Assembly (NCBI RefSeq): GCF_003862495.1
Contig: NZ_RRCH01000037.1
Span: 1 to 41,657, forward strand
Source of the DNA: Halocatena pleomorpha
GTDB taxonomy: Archaea > Halobacteriota > Halobacteria > Halobacteriales > Haloarculaceae
Length of the DNA stretch: 41,657 nt
Direction: 5' to 3'
Below, one piece after another: positions 41,026 through 41,657 of this stretch. The notes under the pieces were generated by a model. The model was not told the origin of the DNA and searched no databases. It saw only the letters and a list, made by a program, of their open reading frames with translations. Every line of letters begins with the position of its first letter. Within the stretch, counting starts at the first letter, position 1. The position numbers and the translations under genes are program-made.

Positions 41026-41577
41026 TCAATCGTCGGCGTGGACGACGGGAGCCTCGCTCACGACACGCGCCACCTCTGGATACTGCTGGCGCAACCCATC
41101 GAGATCGCCACGCTGGCGATAGTGGCAGTACTCCGCCAGCGTTGCGACCAGTGCAGCTGGGGCACTCATCGCCTCGGGCTGTTCGGTTATCTCGGTCGGG
41201 TCCTGACCGTCTTCCGGCGTGTACACTGACTGCACGACGGTGCCGTCACGCTGTTCGTGGTATCGCACCCGGCCGCCGTTCTCGAACCAGCCCGTGACGA
41301 CCATTTCGCCCGTCGCTTCATAGCGCGTGATGTTCGCAATGCCGGGTAAATCGTCGTAGTTCACCTGTGATCGGCCGAGTCCGGCGGTTGCTAGAATCTC
41401 CTCGATCTGGGTGGCGTGGGCGCAGCCTGTACTCCGACACGGCTTGCACCACACTCCTGTGCCTACGTCCATCACGTAATACAGCTCCGCCTTCGAGATC
41501 TTTGATCGATCATCAAGAGTCGAGATGTTCACCGACTCACCAAGCCGATCCCAGAACTGAAACACTGGCAGCGTCAT
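41026..41577 (-). CDS. unrecognised protein with N-terminal Cys motif
   Basis: The 183-residue protein starts MTLPVFQFWDRLGESVNIST and has a short cysteine motif (C44, C47, C52; VWCKPCRSTGCAH) that may bind metal. The centre is beta-rich (GMANITRY-like GIANITRYEATGEMVVTGWFENGGRVRYHE), and the C-terminus is helical with a basic HYRQRGDLDGLRQQYPEV. No family is recognised. ATG 41577 is preferred to the longer frame from 41628, which would translate the repeat DNA. It has no close neighbour on its strand. Confidence 0.55.
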   Translation of the reverse strand: MTLPVFQFWDRLGESVNISTLDDRSKISKAELYYVMDVGTGVWCKPCRSTGCAHATQIEEILATAGLGRSQVNYDDLPGIANITRYEATGEMVVTGWFENGGRVRYHEQRDGTVVQSVYTPEDGQDPTEITEQPEAMSAPAALVATLAEYCHYRQRGDLDGLRQQYPEVARVVSEAPVVHADD

Positions 41578-41628
41578 CTCCTTCCCCCCGCGAACGAAGT
41601 TCCCGTGAGCGCAGCGAGCGGGAGCCAA

Positions 41629-41657
41629 CGAGTCGCAGCGCGAGCGGAGTGAGCGAC
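41629..41657 (+). repeat. 29-base repeat copy at right edge of window
   Basis: This stretch matches 7-35 at 27 of 29 positions in the same orientation. The two differences lie next to each other in the middle part. The window ends inside or directly after it. Confidence 0.6.

Overview
The window is a stretch of chromosome from a halophilic archaeon (class Halobacteria). The proteins are strongly acidic and coding regions favour G/C at third codon positions. Several genes have a TATA box about 25-30 bases before the start codon and no room for a long leader. The gene set is archaeal: TBP, TFS, S6e, an aIF2-beta-like TRAM protein, PriL, an RFC small subunit, Hjc, RNase Z, geranylgeranylglyceryl phosphate synthase, pantoate kinase, phosphopantothenate synthetase, archaeal dihydroneopterin aldolase and the haloarchaeal glucose-6-phosphate dehydrogenase Azf. 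I cannot name the genus.

Layout. 1-4.7 kb: tbp (-), a tRNA G10 methyltransferase, a lipid synthase with a structured leader, and aspS (+), then a membrane winged-helix protein (-) and a probable very small membrane protein (-) behind an AT-rich palindrome. 5-6.7 kb: the two archaeal CoA enzymes. 6.8-10.8 kb: an APC-UspA fusion transporter, then thi4 paired with a putative metallopeptidase-like gene. 10.9-15.1 kb: TFS (-), a small amphi-Trp protein, SppA, a DUF373 membrane protein and a DUF4013 membrane protein (-). 15.2-19.1 kb: a family 3 glycosidase, a small conserved protein (-), S6e and two haloarchaeal proteins. 19.2-23.2 kb: PiT phosphate permease with a partner (-), priL and a SWIM zinc-finger protein (+), hjc (-). 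23.3-27.7 kb: small ORFs, a BCCT transporter (-), a tiny secreted protein and a beta-CASP nuclease (-).

27.7-29.1 kb is the one clearly eroded accessory region. The first 39 codons of a type I restriction-modification HsdM are joined out of frame to the C-terminal half of a YgjP-like metallopeptidase, a gene often linked to such systems. After this come a small orphan ORF, a possible MITE-like element, a direct repeat of the 3' end of tRNA-Phe, and intact tRNA-Phe and tRNA-Val genes (-). This looks like the scar of a decayed island at tRNA-Phe.

29.1-41.6 kb is conserved chromosome again: DUF192, an ABC exporter, GNAT (-), a creatininase-family amidohydrolase, DUF5790 (-), MptD (-), the TRAM protein, azf, DUF309 (-), MaoC, a CAU tRNA, a Thr/Glu-repeat surface protein, rfcC (-), rnz, PhzF and an unrecognised protein (-). 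Both window ends carry the same 29-base repeat in the same orientation (27 of 29 identical).

The main biochemical surprises are PriL lacking two of the four usual Fe-S cysteines, an RFC-like subunit with a DNAE instead of a DExx Walker B, and a Cys-type (self-sacrificing) Thi4 next to a degenerate metallopeptidase. I saw no CRISPR array, no complete insertion sequence, no rRNA and no defence system that is still intact.
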